This document shows, piece after piece, positions 46,990 through 55,002 of a stretch of DNA of 64,000 bases. The position numbers were made by a program, and so were the translations under genes. Each line of letters opens with the position of its first letter. Position 1 is the stretch's first letter. Below the pieces are notes generated by a model, which was not told where the DNA came from, searched no databases, and saw nothing but the letters and a program-made list of their open reading frames with translations. The DNA comes from Pseudomonas sp. dw_612 (GTDB lineage: Bacteria; Pseudomonadota; Gammaproteobacteria; Pseudomonadales; Pseudomonadaceae): assembly GCF_018449725.1 (NCBI RefSeq), contig NZ_JAAVVC010000008.1:186001-250000 (forward strand). Reading direction: 5' to 3'.

Positions 46990-48330
46990 ATGCGTGCATC
47001 CTTGAAACGTTCCCTGCTTGGCGCCGCTCTGACGCTGGCGGTTTTCGGCACTGCGGTGCCAGTGGTCCAGGCCTCGCCGGACCAGCAGTTCTTCCCGTTG
47101 GCGACCTATCGCGTGGGCGCCTACGCCTCCAGCGGCGTACAGGTGTGGGCGGGCATGCTCGATTACCTGAACTACATCAACGAGGTGGAAGGCGGGATCA
47201 ACGGCGTCAAACTGGTCTGGCAGGAATGCGAAACCGAGTGGACGGCGGAGAAGGGCATCGAGTGCTATGAGCGCTTCAAGAAAGGCCTGGACGGCGCGCC
47301 AGTGGCGATCTATGCCCCCAACGGCGCCCCGGCGGCGTATGCCCTGAGTGAGCGCGCGGAAGTCGATAAAATCCCGCTGATCACCCTCGGCTACGGCCGC
47401 ACCGAAGCCACCGACGGCACGGTGTTCCCATACAACTTTCCGGTGATGCTGACCTTCTACAGCGAGGCGTCGAGCCTGATCAACTACATCGCCCAACGCG
47501 AGGGCGGCTTCGACAAACTCAAGGGCAAGAAAATCGCCACGGTCTACCACGACTCGGCGTACGGTCGCGAAACCCTCGGCCCGTTGAAGCTGTTGGCCGA
47601 GAAGTACGGCTTTGAAAACATTCAGATTCCGGTGGCCGATCCGGGCAACGAACAATCGTCGCAATGGCGGCAGATTCGCCAGCTCAACCCGGATTGGGTG
47701 TTCCTGCGCACCTGGGGCGTGTCCACGCCGGTGGCGGTCAAGACTGCTGCGCGTTTCGGCTTCCCGGTGGACCATATCGTCGGTGACATCTGGGCCAGTT
47801 CCAGCGAAGACGTGTTGCCCGCCGGTGCCGCCGCCAAAGGCTACCTGGCGTTGACGCCATACCCGGCTGGCACCGATTTCGAGATCCACAAACGCCTCAA
47901 GCAATACATCCTCGACAAGGGTAAGAGCGACCTCAAGGACCTGAAGAATTTCGGCAGCGTCTACTACAACTCCGGGCTGGTGAATGCCGCCGTCATGGTC
48001 GAGGCGATCCGCACTGCCCAGGGCAAGTTTGGCAAACGTCCGCTCAACGGCGAAGAAGGTCGTTGGGGCCTGGAGCACTTGAACATCGATGACACACGGC
48101 TCAAGGACATGGGCTATTTCGGGCTGATGCAGAACCTCAAGTTGTCCTGCAAGGATCACGAGGGCGGCGGTTCGGCGCGGGTGCAGCAGTGGGACGGTGC
48201 GAACTGGACGCTGATCAGCGACTGGATTGCGGCGGATCGCGCCTTGTTGCGGCCGTTGATCGATGAAAAATCCGCCGCGTTTGCCAAGGAAAAAGGCCTG
48301 ACGCCACGCACCTGCACCGGGGATGAATAA
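46990..48330 (+). CDS. Branched-chain-type ABC transporter substrate-binding protein
   Basis: A 446-residue periplasmic LivK-type binding protein. A Sec signal peptide ends at about VQA (1-29). The mature part has YRVGAYASSGVQVWAGMLDY, GGINGVKLVWQECETEW, YDSAYGRE-like HDSAYGRETLGPLK and a large C-terminal lobe. It is longer than amino-acid LivK (about 350), as seen for binding proteins of aromatic or acyl compounds in the same superfamily. Ligand unknown. Confidence 0.88.
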   Translation: MRASLKRSLLGAALTLAVFGTAVPVVQASPDQQFFPLATYRVGAYASSGVQVWAGMLDYLNYINEVEGGINGVKLVWQECETEWTAEKGIECYERFKKGLDGAPVAIYAPNGAPAAYALSERAEVDKIPLITLGYGRTEATDGTVFPYNFPVMLTFYSEASSLINYIAQREGGFDKLKGKKIATVYHDSAYGRETLGPLKLLAEKYGFENIQIPVADPGNEQSSQWRQIRQLNPDWVFLRTWGVSTPVAVKTAARFGFPVDHIVGDIWASSSEDVLPAGAAAKGYLALTPYPAGTDFEIHKRLKQYILDKGKSDLKDLKNFGSVYYNSGLVNAAVMVEAIRTAQGKFGKRPLNGEEGRWGLEHLNIDDTRLKDMGYFGLMQNLKLSCKDHEGGGSARVQQWDGANWTLISDWIAADRALLRPLIDEKSAAFAKEKGLTPRTCTGDE

Positions 48331-48333
48331 GCC

Positions 48334-49101
48334 ATGAGCCACGCCGCCACGGATAACGCCGCGCAGCAGTTGTTGCAGGTCAAGGACATCGAAGTGATCT
48401 ACGACGGCGCGATCCTGGCCGTGGCCGGGGTGTCGCTGACGGTGCCCAAGGGCGGCATCGTTGCGTTGCTCGGGGCCAACGGCGCGGGCAAAAGCACCAC
48501 GCTCAAGGCGATTTCCGGGTTGGTGCGGGCCGAACGGGCGGAGGTCAGTCGCGGCAGCATCGAGTTTCTCGGGCGCGATACGGCCGGCGTCGATCCGAGC
48601 GTGCGGGTGCGCCAGGGCATGGTGCATGTGCTGGAGGGCCGACACGTGTTCCCGCAACTGACGGTGGAGGACAACCTGCGCAGCGGCGGGTTTGTCCGGC
48701 GCTTGAGTCGCCAGGACCTGGCCCGGGACCTAGAGCGGATCTACGCCTGGTTCCCCCGTCTGAAAACCAAGCGCAAAACCCAGGCCGGACTGACCTCCGG
48801 TGGCGAGCAGCAGATGGTCGCCATCGGCCGGGCGTTGATGACACGTCCTACTTTGGTACTGCTCGACGAACCTTCCATGGGTTTGGCGCCTATTATCGTC
48901 CAGGAGATTTTCGAGATCGTCGCCCAGCTCAATCGCGATGAGCAGGTGAGCTTCCTGATTGCCGAGCAAAACATTAATGTGGCGCTCAAGTACGCGTCCC
49001 AGGCCTATGTGCTCGATACCGGGCGCGTGGTGTTGTCCGGAACAGCCGAAGAACTGCTGGCCCGAGGCGATTTGCACGACTTTTATCTAGGCAAACATTG
49101 A
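48334..49101 (+). CDS. Branched-chain-type ABC transporter, ATP-binding protein (LivF-like)
   Basis: A 255-residue ATPase: Walker A GANGAGKST at 47-55, LivF-type QGMVHVLEGRHVFPQLTVED, signature TSGGEQQMVAIGRALM and Walker B LVLLDEPSMGLAP. It starts one codon after the binding-protein stop and completes the importer. Confidence 0.92.
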   Translation: MSHAATDNAAQQLLQVKDIEVIYDGAILAVAGVSLTVPKGGIVALLGANGAGKSTTLKAISGLVRAERAEVSRGSIEFLGRDTAGVDPSVRVRQGMVHVLEGRHVFPQLTVEDNLRSGGFVRRLSRQDLARDLERIYAWFPRLKTKRKTQAGLTSGGEQQMVAIGRALMTRPTLVLLDEPSMGLAPIIVQEIFEIVAQLNRDEQVSFLIAEQNINVALKYASQAYVLDTGRVVLSGTAEELLARGDLHDFYLGKH

Positions 49102-49114
49102 CCGTGAGAACGCC

Positions 49115-50587
49115 ATGAACCAAACCTCCAGCGGACAGGCGACCGACGCCATCCGCCACGCAGACATCCTGATCATTGGCGGCGGCCTTAGCGGCGCGAT
49201 GCTGGCGGCGCAATTGTTGCGTTTGCCCGGCAAGCGCTCGCTGCTGGTGATCGAGCCCCGCGCCGAACTGGGTCGGGGCGAGGCCTACAGCGCGGTCGAG
49301 TTGGGCCACACGCTGAACGGCAACGCGGCGCGGATGAGTGTCGACCCGGACAACGCCGATGACCTGACGCAATGGTTGACTGAATACATCGCGGCGGGTG
49401 GCTGGCCGGAGTCTGACGAACAACATGTGTCGATCAGCGAATTGTTTCCGCCGAGGGGGATTTTTGGCCTGTATGTGCAGCAGCGTTTGGCTGAGGCGCA
49501 AACTGCTGGGGCGTTGAACGGTTCGACGGTCGAGCACGTGCGGGCCGAGGTGGTGGACCTGCAAACGCTCGACGATTCAGTGCGACTGACCTTGAGTGAC
49601 GGTCAACACTTGCAGGGCGCTTTTGCGGTGTTGGCCACGGGGATGTTCCCCGCCGCGCGCACGCCGCAGACCGAATCCAGCGGTTTGAACGCGGCGGCGC
49701 TGGACCCGTGGGATGTCGCCGCCATGCGCCAACTCGACCCGCAATCCACGGTGCTGATCATCGGTTCGGGACTGACCATGGTCGATGCCGTGGTATCGCT
49801 GGAACAGGCCGGGCATCGCGGGCCGATCGAAGTGTTTTCCCGGCATGGGTTGCTGCCCCATGTACGACGGCAGCCGCCGGTTTGGGTGGACTTTCTCGCC
49901 GAGGATCACAGCATTCGCACACCGCGTCAGTTGCTGCGGGAATTGCGTCGGCACTGTAAGGACGCCGTCGCCCAAGGCATCGACTGGCAATCGCCGCTCG
50001 ACACGGTACGGGCGCACATCGGCCGGTTGTGGAACCAGGCGACGGACGTCCAGCGTCGGCAGTTTGTGCGGCATGTGCGGCCATGGTGGGAGAGTCATCA
50101 CCATCGCTCGCCGCCGTTAAGCGCGGAATTGGTGGAGCGGTTGCACGGGGAAGGGCGGTTGCGGATTCAGGCGGCGTCGTTCAAAGGCTTGGCGCCTTCT
50201 TCGAGCAGCGAAGTGAGCATTCGTATCCGCCGCCGTGGCGCAGCGGAAACGGTGATCGTCAGCGGCGCGGCGTTGATCAATTCCAGCGGCATCGAATACG
50301 ACTGGCGCCGGGTCGCCCGGCCGCTGCCACAGCAATTGCTCGCGCGCGGACTGATCAAGCCGGGGCCGTTGGCGCTGGGAATTGCGGCGGCGGTGGATGG
50401 CGCGGTCGTGGACGCTGAAGGGCAGGTCGCCCAACGGCTATTCGCCATGGGCCCGCCGCTGCGTGGCATGTGGTGGGAGAGCACGGCGGTGACGGATGTG
50501 GCGAGTCAGGCGAAGGCCTTGGCGGCGCGGCTGGCCGTAGCAGCTGCCGCGCCTGCGAGGCTGCGTTCGGCGGCGAAGCCGTCGTAA
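49115..50587 (+). CDS. FAD/NAD(P)-binding protein, C-terminus built from a repeat
   Basis: A 490-residue flavoprotein of the FAD-NAD(P)-binding (NAD_binding_9) type. The dinucleotide fold ILIIGGGLSGAMLAAQLL has the GGGLSG turn at 22-27. A GRGEAYS segment near 65 and a second nucleotide site VLIIGSGLTMVDAVVSLEQA near 213 follow, with a late GPPLRGMWWESTAVTDVASQ region. It sits 13 bases after the importer and probably oxidises or reduces the imported compound. Residues 475-490 and the stop codon lie entirely within a family C repeat that begins at 50537, so the native end has been replaced. Confidence 0.8.
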   Translation: MNQTSSGQATDAIRHADILIIGGGLSGAMLAAQLLRLPGKRSLLVIEPRAELGRGEAYSAVELGHTLNGNAARMSVDPDNADDLTQWLTEYIAAGGWPESDEQHVSISELFPPRGIFGLYVQQRLAEAQTAGALNGSTVEHVRAEVVDLQTLDDSVRLTLSDGQHLQGAFAVLATGMFPAARTPQTESSGLNAAALDPWDVAAMRQLDPQSTVLIIGSGLTMVDAVVSLEQAGHRGPIEVFSRHGLLPHVRRQPPVWVDFLAEDHSIRTPRQLLRELRRHCKDAVAQGIDWQSPLDTVRAHIGRLWNQATDVQRRQFVRHVRPWWESHHHRSPPLSAELVERLHGEGRLRIQAASFKGLAPSSSSEVSIRIRRRGAAETVIVSGAALINSSGIEYDWRRVARPLPQQLLARGLIKPGPLALGIAAAVDGAVVDAEGQVAQRLFAMGPPLRGMWWESTAVTDVASQAKALAARLAVAAAAPARLRSAAKPS

Positions 50588-50682
50588 AATCAGCGACCTC
50601 GGTGTATCAAAATGACCGTGCCTGGAGGGTTTACGACGGCGGCGCCGCCGAACGCCGCCTCGCGCTGCTCGGCAGCTGCTAC
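50537..50682. repeat. Large palindromic repeat (family C)
   Basis: GTAGCAGCTGCCGCGCCTGC...GCTGCGTTCGGCGGCG faces its inverse over about 146 bases. It is the same family as 24819-24963, and its left arm is translated as the end of the FAD/NAD(P)-binding protein. Confidence 0.85.
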
Positions 50683-50688
50683 AACGAG

Positions 50689-50727
50689 AAAACCCCGGGT
50701 AGATTGGATCTACCCGGGGTTTTTTGT
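50689..50727. terminator. Bidirectional Rho-independent terminator
   Basis: AACCCCGGGTAGAT / ATCTACCCGGGGTT forms a 14-bp stem with a 2-base loop, followed by TTTTTT on the plus strand and by TTTT on the minus strand. It ends both the plus-strand importer operon and the minus-strand small secreted-protein gene. Confidence 0.9.
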
Positions 50728-50742
50728 GTCAGCCGCATAAAC

Positions 50743-50988
50743 TCAAGAATCAATACGCTGATACTTCGAACCGAACTCAGGGCGGTTTTCAGCCACGTAG
50801 AGTTTGGCTTGTTCGGCGTTTTGCTGCACGTTGACGCTGCCTTTGCGTTCGGTGTCGATGCTGACGCTGTTGACGTTCTGGGTGGCTGGCTGGCCGACTT
50901 TTACGGCAGCGAGGGTTTGTGGTGTTGCGTAAGCCGAAGTGGCGCCAAGGACGGTAAGGGCAAGGGTAAGGCCGATGATGCTTTTCAT
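50743..50988 (-). CDS. Small secreted protein with ENRPEFGSKYQR tail
   Basis: An 81-residue exported protein. A Sec signal peptide (MKSIIGLTLALTVLGATSAYA, 1-21) precedes a short mature chain, low in structure, ending ENRPEFGSKYQRIDS. The same ENRPEFGSKYQR motif ends the next minus-strand gene, so the two are related. No family function is known to me. It is terminated by the strong hairpin just downstream. The 370-base region upstream holds its promoter and two REPINs. Confidence 0.75.
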   Translation of the reverse strand: MKSIIGLTLALTVLGATSAYATPQTLAAVKVGQPATQNVNSVSIDTERKGSVNVQQNAEQAKLYVAENRPEFGSKYQRIDS

Positions 50989-51101
50989 GATGTTGCTCCA
51001 GAGTGGGGGAAGAAGATGTCGCCACTCTAGTGCTGGAACGCGAGGATGAAAAAACACCCTTGCGCATAGTCGATATCAAGAGCGTTGATTCATGCACGAC
51101 C

Positions 51102-51334
51102 CCTTGTGGGAGCGGGCTTGCTCGCGAAGGCTGCCTGACATTCAGCAAAGATGTCGCCTGTTACACCGCTTTCGCGAGCAAGCCCGCTCCCACAATTGAT
51201 AGGCGTTGAGCGCATTATTTGTGCCTGGCACATAACCCCTGTGGGAGCGAGCTTGCTCGCGATGAGGGCATCACATTCAACATCTCTATTGACTGTCTGG
51301 CCGCCATCGCGAGCAAGCTCGCTCCCACAGGGGA
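51102..51334. repeat. Two REPINs (family A)
   Basis: Inverted pairs at 51102-51198 (GTGGGAGCGGGCTTGCTCGC type) and 51237-51334 (GTGGGAGCGAGCTTGCTCGC type) lie back to back between the two related secreted-protein genes. Confidence 0.9.
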
Positions 51335-51358
51335 TCTAGCTTGTGCTGTGGATCGTGA

Positions 51359-51817
51359 TCAGTAGCGCTGATATTTCGAGCCGAACTCAGGGCGGTTTTC
51401 CGCAACGACAACCCCGGCGTGCACGGCGTTGCTCGGGCTGAACAGTGCGACGCGTTCGCGCAGTTCTTGCAGGCGGTCGGCGCCACCTTCGGCGACACGA
51501 TTCTGGATCAGGCGATCGGCGCCACCTTCGGCCACACGATTCTGGATCAGGCGATCGGAGCCGCCCTCGGCCACGCGATTCTGGATCAGCCGATCCGAGC
51601 CACCCTCGGCGACACGATTCTTTTGCAGGTTTTCAGAGCCATATTCCGCGACGCGATTCTGTTGCAGCCGATCCGAACCACCTTCCGCCAGCAGTTGCTG
51701 GACCGGGCTGTGGGAGGCAGCGCTCAGGGTGTTGGCCGAGGCCAGGTTCGACAGGCCGAGGCCGCCAATCAATGCCAGACCGAGTGCCAGGGACGAGACT
51801 TTCGAGAAGTTGAACAT
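51359..51817 (-). CDS. Secreted 13-residue-repeat protein with ENRPEFGSKYQR tail
   Basis: A 152-residue exported protein. After a Sec signal peptide ending near NLASA (1-28) comes a short spacer. About six imperfect 13-residue repeats follow (GGSDRLIQNRVAE consensus; variants YGSENLQKN and GGADRLQEL), and then the tail VVAENRPEFGSKYQRY. The 39-base DNA periodicity is clear. From memory, similar Pseudomonas proteins carry the database label phage infection protein, which I cannot verify and do not rely on. GGAGA upstream supports the start. A TGTATC-N4-TGTATA direct repeat lies 150 bases upstream. Confidence 0.8.
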   Translation of the reverse strand: MFNFSKVSSLALGLALIGGLGLSNLASANTLSAASHSPVQQLLAEGGSDRLQQNRVAEYGSENLQKNRVAEGGSDRLIQNRVAEGGSDRLIQNRVAEGGADRLIQNRVAEGGADRLQELRERVALFSPSNAVHAGVVVAENRPEFGSKYQRY

Positions 51818-51967
51818 GGGTGATTCTCCGTGCGCTTAATGATTGAGTGAGTCAGCAGCACCGGGTTGGTCAGTGCTGTCTGGTGTTCACAGTTAAACGC
51901 TCGGGTGTATCGGTGATGTGTGCCGGAAGGCCGCGAAGTCGGGTGTTGCGTATCTATCCCGGGGTTT

Positions 51968-51983
51968 TATACACAAGGATACA
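51968..51983 (-). promoter_or_regulatory. Spaced direct repeat, possible response-regulator site
   Basis: On the minus strand this reads TGTATC-CTTG-TGTATA: two hexamers 10 bases apart, the arrangement bound by OmpR-family dimers. It lies between the secreted repeat-protein gene and the response regulator gene. A nearly identical site is at 52877-52892. Confidence 0.45.
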
Positions 51984-51991
51984 AATCCCCC

Positions 51992-52732
51992 TCATGACGG
52001 CGCGCCCAGCATCTCCACCGGGTAAGAGAACACGTAGCCTTCGTTGCGCACGGTCTTGATGTAGGTCGATTCCCGGGAGTCATCCATCAGCCGCTGACGC
52101 AATCGGCTCACCAGCAAATCGATGGAGCGGTCGAACAGGTCGGCGTCGCGGCCCTGGGTCAGGTTGAGCAACTGGTCACGGCTGAGCACCCGTTGCGGAT
52201 GATCGAGGAACACCCGCAGCAAACGGTACTCGGCACCGCTGAGCGCGACCATGGTGTCGTCTTCGTCGAGCAGGTGGCGAGCGGTGGTGTCCAGGCGCCA
52301 GCGGCCAAAACCCAGCAGCCGACCGCTTTCGGTGATCAGCAGGTTCGGCGGCAGCATGCGGGTGCGGCGCAGCACGGCGTTGATCCGCGCCAGCAGCTCG
52401 CGGGCGGCGAAGGGTTTGGTCAGGTAATCGTCGGCGCCCATTTCCAGGCCGAGGATGCGGTCGGTTTCATCGTTGCGCGCGGTGAGCATCAAGATCGGCG
52501 TGGCTTTGTGTTTACCCGCGCGTAATTCGCGGCACAGCAGCAGGCCGTCATCGCCGGGCATCATGATGTCGAGCACGATCAGGTCCACCTGATTCGCCTC
52601 CAGAAAGCTGCGCATCTGGCGGCCGTCGGCAACCACGGTGGTGCGCAGACCGTTTTTCTTCAGGTAATTGCCCACCAACTCGCGGATCTCGCGATCGTCG
52701 TCGACAATCAGAATGTGGTCCACATGGTCCAT
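51992..52732 (-). CDS. OmpR-family response regulator
   Basis: A 246-residue two-component regulator. The receiver domain (1-120) has the acidic pocket DDD at 11-13, phospho-acceptor Asp55 in VLDIMMPGDDG, and Lys107 in DDYLTKPFA. The C-terminal winged helix (about 140-240) contains ALSGAEYRLLRVFLDHPQRV and the recognition region DLFDRSIDLLVSRLRQRL. All catalytic residues are intact. No histidine kinase gene lies next to it in this window, so its partner is elsewhere. The same spaced direct repeat flanks it on both sides. Confidence 0.92.
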   Translation of the reverse strand: MDHVDHILIVDDDREIRELVGNYLKKNGLRTTVVADGRQMRSFLEANQVDLIVLDIMMPGDDGLLLCRELRAGKHKATPILMLTARNDETDRILGLEMGADDYLTKPFAARELLARINAVLRRTRMLPPNLLITESGRLLGFGRWRLDTTARHLLDEDDTMVALSGAEYRLLRVFLDHPQRVLSRDQLLNLTQGRDADLFDRSIDLLVSRLRQRLMDDSRESTYIKTVRNEGYVFSYPVEMLGAPS

Positions 52733-52768
52733 TGCTCAACCCTCTTATTATCAGTACGCCACAACCCC

Positions 52769-52863
52769 CCTGTGGGAGCGGGCTTGCTCGCGAAAGCGGT
52801 GTAACAGTCGACATCTTTGTTGAATGTTGATCAGCCTTCGCGAGCAAGCCCGCTCCCACAGGG
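52769..52863. repeat. REPIN (family A)
   Basis: Inverted pair of GTGGGAGCGGGCTTGCTCGC units in the gap upstream of the response regulator and of the divergent hydrolase gene. Confidence 0.9.
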
Positions 52864-52876
52864 TTCCACACCTGTT

Positions 52877-52892
52877 TGTATCGCACTGTATC
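52877..52892 (+). promoter_or_regulatory. Spaced direct repeat, possible response-regulator site
   Basis: TGTATC-GCAC-TGTATC: a perfect hexamer repeat with 10-base phasing, 142 bases before the exported hydrolase gene. It matches the site at 51968-51983 on the other side of the response regulator gene. Confidence 0.45.
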
Positions 52893-53034
52893 TCACGCAC
52901 CGTTGGACACGTTACGCCTTATTAGCAGTGGTTTTACGACACATGGCAGATACCTCGGGACGCTTGAATGGATCCATTGAGGCAAGCCGACTTGCCTGGC
53001 AACCACTGGTCATTGCACCCCTGAGGAAATCACC

Positions 53035-54057
53035 ATGAACTGGAACAAACTCGCTGTCGCCAGCTTCTTCGCGGTCCTGAACGTTGCTGCGTTTGCAGCG
53101 CATGCCGATGTCAAAACCACGGCGCCCGTGCCGGCCAGCGCCAGCACCCTCAAGGCGGACCCGTTCGGCGCGCTGAAGCATGTCAACGCCGGGCTGTTGA
53201 ACGTGGCGTACGCCGAGGTCGGTCCCGCCGATGGGCCGGTGGTGATTCTGCTGCACGGCTGGCCCTACGACATTCACAGCTACAGCGATGTGGCGCCGTT
53301 GTTGGCGGCCAAGGGTTACCGGGTGCTGATTCCGTATGCCCGTGGCTACGGCGATACGCATTTCCTGTCTGAAAAAACCCTGCGTAACGGGCAACCTGCC
53401 GCGCTGGCCAGTGACGTTATCGACTTCATGGACGCGTTGAAAATCAAAAAAGCCGTGCTCGGCGGCTATGACTGGGGTGCACGCTCGGCGGACATCGTCG
53501 CGGCGCTGTGGCCGGAGCGAGTAGAGGCGCTGGTCGCCGTCAGCGGTTACCTGATCGGCAACCAGGCGGCGGGCAAGAATCCGTTGCCGCCCAAGGCTGA
53601 ATTGCAATGGTGGTATCAGTTCTACTTCGCCACGGATCGCGGCGAGGCCGGCTACGAAAAAAATCGCCATGATTTCGCCAAGCTGATCTGGCAAACCGCA
53701 TCGCCGAAATGGACCTTCGACGACGCTACGTTCGACCGCAGCGCTGCGGCGCTGGACAACCCTGATCATGTTGCGATCACGATTTTCAACTACCGCTGGC
53801 GCCTGGGCATGGTTCAGGGCGAACCGCAATATGAAGCGCTGGAGCAGCGACTGGCCAAGGCGCCGAACATCACCGTGCCGACCATCACGATGGAAGGTGA
53901 CGCCAATGGCGCGCCGCATCCGGCGGCCGAAGATTACGCCAAGCGCTTTACCGGCAAGTACGAGTACCGCTTGATCAATGGCGGCATTGGCCACAATCTG
54001 CCGCAGGAAGATCCGCAGGCGTTTGCCAAAGCGGTGATTGACGCTGATCACCTGTAA
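53035..54057 (+). CDS. Exported alpha/beta hydrolase, epoxide-hydrolase type
   Basis: A 340-residue hydrolase with a Sec signal peptide (to about HA, 1-24). The oxyanion motif is HGWP at 74-77. The nucleophile elbow is GGYDWGA with Asp146 rather than Ser, as in epoxide hydrolases and haloalkane dehalogenases. The catalytic His is His320 in GGIGHNLPQEDP. A cap domain spans about 175-255. Periplasmic location is notable for this fold. The substrate is unknown. It is divergent from the response regulator and may be its target. Confidence 0.85.
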   Translation: MNWNKLAVASFFAVLNVAAFAAHADVKTTAPVPASASTLKADPFGALKHVNAGLLNVAYAEVGPADGPVVILLHGWPYDIHSYSDVAPLLAAKGYRVLIPYARGYGDTHFLSEKTLRNGQPAALASDVIDFMDALKIKKAVLGGYDWGARSADIVAALWPERVEALVAVSGYLIGNQAAGKNPLPPKAELQWWYQFYFATDRGEAGYEKNRHDFAKLIWQTASPKWTFDDATFDRSAAALDNPDHVAITIFNYRWRLGMVQGEPQYEALEQRLAKAPNITVPTITMEGDANGAPHPAAEDYAKRFTGKYEYRLINGGIGHNLPQEDPQAFAKAVIDADHL

Positions 54058-54071
54058 CATCGGCACCCAAC

Positions 54072-54167
54072 CACTGTGGGGGCGGGCTTGCTCGCGAAGG
54101 CGGAGTGTCAGGCGCTATTGAAGTCGACTGACACACCGCTTTCGCGAGCAAGCCCGCTCCCACAGGT
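54072..54167. repeat. REPIN (family A)
   Basis: Inverted REP pair between the hydrolase and the NAD(P)-binding protein gene. Confidence 0.9.
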
Positions 54168-54202
54168 ATTTGATTGTTCGACTCAATAGGGATTCGCCGT
54201 TC

Positions 54203-54874
54203 ATGAAAGCACTGATCTTCGGCGCCACCGGCATGGTCGGCCAGGGCGTATTGCGTGAAAGCCTGCTGGCGGCGGATGTCGAGCAGGTGGTCGTTGTCGG
54301 CCGAACCGCGATTGAGGCGACGGACACCAAGCTGCAATCGCTGGTGGTGCCGGACCTGACCCGGCTCGGCGCGGTCGAAGCGCAGTTGCAAGGTTTCGAC
54401 GCGTGCTTTTTCTGCCTGGGCGTTTCGTCGTCCGGGATGGATGAAGCGCAGTATTCGCGCCTCACCTATGACCTGACCCTGGCGGTGGCCGAGGTGCTGG
54501 CGCGACTCAATCCGGGCATGACCTTCGTGTATGTCTCGGGCGCCGGCACCGACAGCACCGAAAAGGGCAAAAGCATGTGGGCGCGGGTCAAGGGGCGCAC
54601 CGAGAATGCCCTGCTGCGCTTGCCGTTCAAGGCGGTTTACCTGTTTCGGCCGGGGGTGATCCAGCCGTTGAATGGCGCCCGGTCCAAGACCTCGGCGTAT
54701 CGCTGGACCTACCTCGTGATGGGGCCGTTGTTGCCGCTTTTGCGCAACCTGTTTCCACGGCAGGTGCTGACCACCGTTTCGGTGGGGCAGGCGATGTTGG
54801 GGGTGGCCCGGCATGGGGCGGCGGGAGCCGTGCTGGAGGCGCCGGCTATACAGGCTGCGGCCCTCAGGGGCTAA
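54203..54874 (+). CDS. NAD(P)-binding short-chain/NmrA-like protein
   Basis: A 223-residue atypical SDR. The N-terminal MKALIFGATGMVGQGVLRES contains the GxxGxxG dinucleotide motif (7-13). LSSG-type FFCLGVSSSGMDEAQYSRLT and VYVSGAGTDSTEKGKSMWAR correspond to the central strands; the usual YxxxK is not clear. The start follows the preceding REPIN. The substrate is unknown; it is often annotated as an epimerase or NmrA-like redox sensor. Confidence 0.8.
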   Translation: MKALIFGATGMVGQGVLRESLLAADVEQVVVVGRTAIEATDTKLQSLVVPDLTRLGAVEAQLQGFDACFFCLGVSSSGMDEAQYSRLTYDLTLAVAEVLARLNPGMTFVYVSGAGTDSTEKGKSMWARVKGRTENALLRLPFKAVYLFRPGVIQPLNGARSKTSAYRWTYLVMGPLLPLLRNLFPRQVLTTVSVGQAMLGVARHGAAGAVLEAPAIQAAALRG

Positions 54875-54888
54875 CGAGTCAGGCACAT

Positions 54889-54984
54889 TCCCTTGTGGGA
54901 GCGGGCTTGCTCGCGAAGGCGGAGTGTCAGGCAACATCCATGTTGAATGTGACGCCCCCTTCGCGAGCAAGCCCGCTCCCACAG
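54889..54984. repeat. REPIN (family A)
   Basis: Inverted REP pair between the convergent NAD(P)-binding protein and ppnN genes. Confidence 0.9.
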
Positions 54985-55002
54985 GTTTGGTGCAAGCCTG
55001 GT

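Noticed and set aside
46888..48657. 589-codon minus-strand frame across the LIV-type binding protein
   Set aside because: It crosses three coupled plus-strand genes and shows no recognisable protein pattern.
51429..51700. Minisatellite unrelated to coding
   Set aside because: The 39-base period is in frame with the secreted protein and encodes its 13-residue repeats, so it is explained by that gene.
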